Shown here one piece after another: positions 5,453 through 6,330 of a stretch of DNA of 6,330 nt; positions within the stretch are counted from its first letter, which is position 1, and each line of letters begins with the position of its first letter. The notes beneath the pieces are model-generated. The model was not told where the DNA came from and did no database searches. It worked only from the letters and a program-made list of their open reading frames with translations. The stretch is from Stenotrophomonas maltophilia (GTDB lineage Bacteria; Pseudomonadota; Gammaproteobacteria; Xanthomonadales; Xanthomonadaceae). Where the stretch lies: NCBI GenBank assembly GCA_002364755.1, contig DEZI01000034.1, positions 1-6,330 on the forward strand, in the 5' to 3' direction. A program made the position numbers and the translations under genes.

Positions 5453-6307
5453 ATGACTGACAGCAGCAACTGGTACATCGAACACTTCGAACGCACTGGC
5501 TCGGCCATCGGCTTCCGCATCACCGGCAAGCTGGACGAGGTGCAGTCGCCGTTCCAGAAGATCGAGATCTTCCAGACCACCGACTGGGGCAACCTGATGA
5601 CCATCGACGGGGCCATCATGCTGACCAGCAAGGACAACTTCTTCTACCACGAGATGATCAGCCACCCGGTGCTGTTCACCCACGCTGCGCCCAAGCGTGT
5701 GGTCATCATCGGTGGCGGCGACTGCGGTACCCTGCGCGAAGTGCTCAAGCACAAGGGCGTGGAGAGCGTGACCCAGTGCGATATCGACGAGCAGGTCACC
5801 GTGATGGCCCGCAAGCACTTCCCGGAACTGTGCGATTCCAACGATGATGCCCGCGCCGAACTGCTGTTCGACGACGGCGTGGCCTACATGGCCAACTGTC
5901 CGGCCGGCAGCGTTGACGTGGTGATCGTCGATTCGACCGACCCGGTCGGCCCCGGCGAAGGCCTGTTCAACAAGGCGTTCTACGAGAGCTGCTTCAAGGC
6001 CCTGAAGGACGACGGCATCCTGGTGCAGCAGTCCGAATCGCCGCTGATGCAGCTGGAGCTGATCAACGAGATGCGCACCGAAATGGGCAAGGCCGGCTTC
6101 GGCTCGTTCAAGACGCTGCCGTTCCCGCAGCCGTGCTATCCCACCGGCTGGTGGAGCGTGACCATGGCGCGCAAGGGCGAGAGCGGCTTCGACTTCCGCC
6201 AGGCCGACTCGGCTGCCAAGACCTTCAACACCCTGTACTACACCGCCGCGCTGCACACCGGCGTGCTGGTGACCCCGCCGTTCGTGGCATCAGCCCTCAA
6301 GGGCTGA
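5453..6307 (+). CDS. speE: Spermidine synthase (polyamine aminopropyltransferase)
   Basis: A 284-residue cytoplasmic enzyme that transfers the aminopropyl group of decarboxylated S-adenosylmethionine to putrescine, giving spermidine and methylthioadenosine. A short N-terminal beta domain (about 1-55) precedes a Rossmann-like methyltransferase-fold domain. Motifs: Y65-H-E-M68; the nucleotide loop G87-G-G-D-C-G-T93 followed by LREV; D110-I-D-E113 at the end of the next strand; D139-D-G; and D160-S-T-D-P-V-G-P167, which includes the catalytic aspartates. Later motifs include QSESP (193-197) and YPTGWWS (229-235). Length is normal for the family. The nucleotide loop has Cys at position 91, where many homologues have Gly. 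ATG at 5453 has an AGGA site and gives the usual N-terminus; the frame remains open back to 5330, but that 41-residue extension is Arg/Pro-rich and unlike the family. It is divergent from speA, and a stem-loop spans its stop codon. The required S-adenosylmethionine decarboxylase (SpeD) is not in this window. Confidence 0.96.
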   Translation: MTDSSNWYIEHFERTGSAIGFRITGKLDEVQSPFQKIEIFQTTDWGNLMTIDGAIMLTSKDNFFYHEMISHPVLFTHAAPKRVVIIGGGDCGTLREVLKHKGVESVTQCDIDEQVTVMARKHFPELCDSNDDARAELLFDDGVAYMANCPAGSVDVVIVDSTDPVGPGEGLFNKAFYESCFKALKDDGILVQQSESPLMQLELINEMRTEMGKAGFGSFKTLPFPQPCYPTGWWSVTMARKGESGFDFRQADSAAKTFNTLYYTAALHTGVLVTPPFVASALKG

Positions 6308-6309
6308 TG
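6288..6309 (+). terminator. Stem-loop overlapping the speE stop codon
   Basis: CATCAGCCC (6288-6296) pairs perfectly with GGGCTGATG (6301-6309) around the loop TCAA, making a 9-bp stem that contains the last codons and the TGA (6305-6307). There is no T-tract in the 20 bases that follow, so this is not a classical intrinsic terminator. It may be a 3'-end structure or a Rho-dependent end. The window stops at 6330, so downstream signals cannot be judged. Confidence 0.5.
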
Positions 6310-6330
6310 GCAAGGTGTGCCGACCAACGG

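Noticed and set aside
5306..6256. A 316-codon minus-strand open frame opposite speE
   Set aside because: Antisense shadow with no family motif; speE on the plus strand has all catalytic motifs.
1..6330. CRISPR array, tRNA or rRNA gene, insertion sequence, phage gene
   Set aside because: No regularly spaced repeats, tRNA-like cloverleaf, transposase or integrase motif was seen; the only repeats are the GTAG palindromes and the short operator-like sites.

Overview
The window is GC-rich chromosomal DNA from a gammaproteobacterium of the Xanthomonadaceae, most likely Stenotrophomonas. This rests on three things: the codon bias, the divergent speA/speE polyamine pair, and short GTAG-ended palindromes that match the Stenotrophomonas maltophilia GTAG (SMAG) repeat family. 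The species is inferred by recognition; no database search was run.

Left half (1-2953). A remnant of a GTAG palindrome lies at the left edge. Next is a leftward gene for a secreted protein with two PepSY-like units. A 145-bp divergent promoter region follows, carrying two pairs of 11-bp-spaced direct repeats that resemble PhoP boxes. It faces a rightward, tightly overlapping operon: a small exported PepSY protein, a PhoP-like response regulator and a PhoQ-like sensor kinase (1-nt overlap, then 4-nt overlap). The likely logic is an envelope-sensing two-component system that controls its own operon and the divergent PepSY gene. The PepSY proteins would be periplasmic accessories or outputs. A perfect inverted dimer of the GTAG palindrome closes the unit at 2891-2952.

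Right half (2954-6330). A small membrane protein of the DUF6122 / YdjM-like type and a full-length biosynthetic arginine decarboxylase (speA) are both read leftward. Divergent from speA is spermidine synthase (speE). SpeA makes agmatine from arginine, which other enzymes not in this window convert to putrescine. SpeE adds an aminopropyl group to make spermidine. The 191-bp speA-speE intergenic region holds a perfect 11-bp inverted repeat placed as a shared operator or promoter, and then three consecutive stem-loops in what would be the speE leader. A stem-loop overlaps the speE stop codon.

All protein-coding genes look intact. I found no tRNA, rRNA, CRISPR array, insertion sequence or prophage gene. 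No gap between genes exceeds 300 bases. The most interesting parts are the two regulatory regions (514-556 and 5294-5400) and the paired GTAG repeats bracketing the PepSY/PhoPQ-like cluster.
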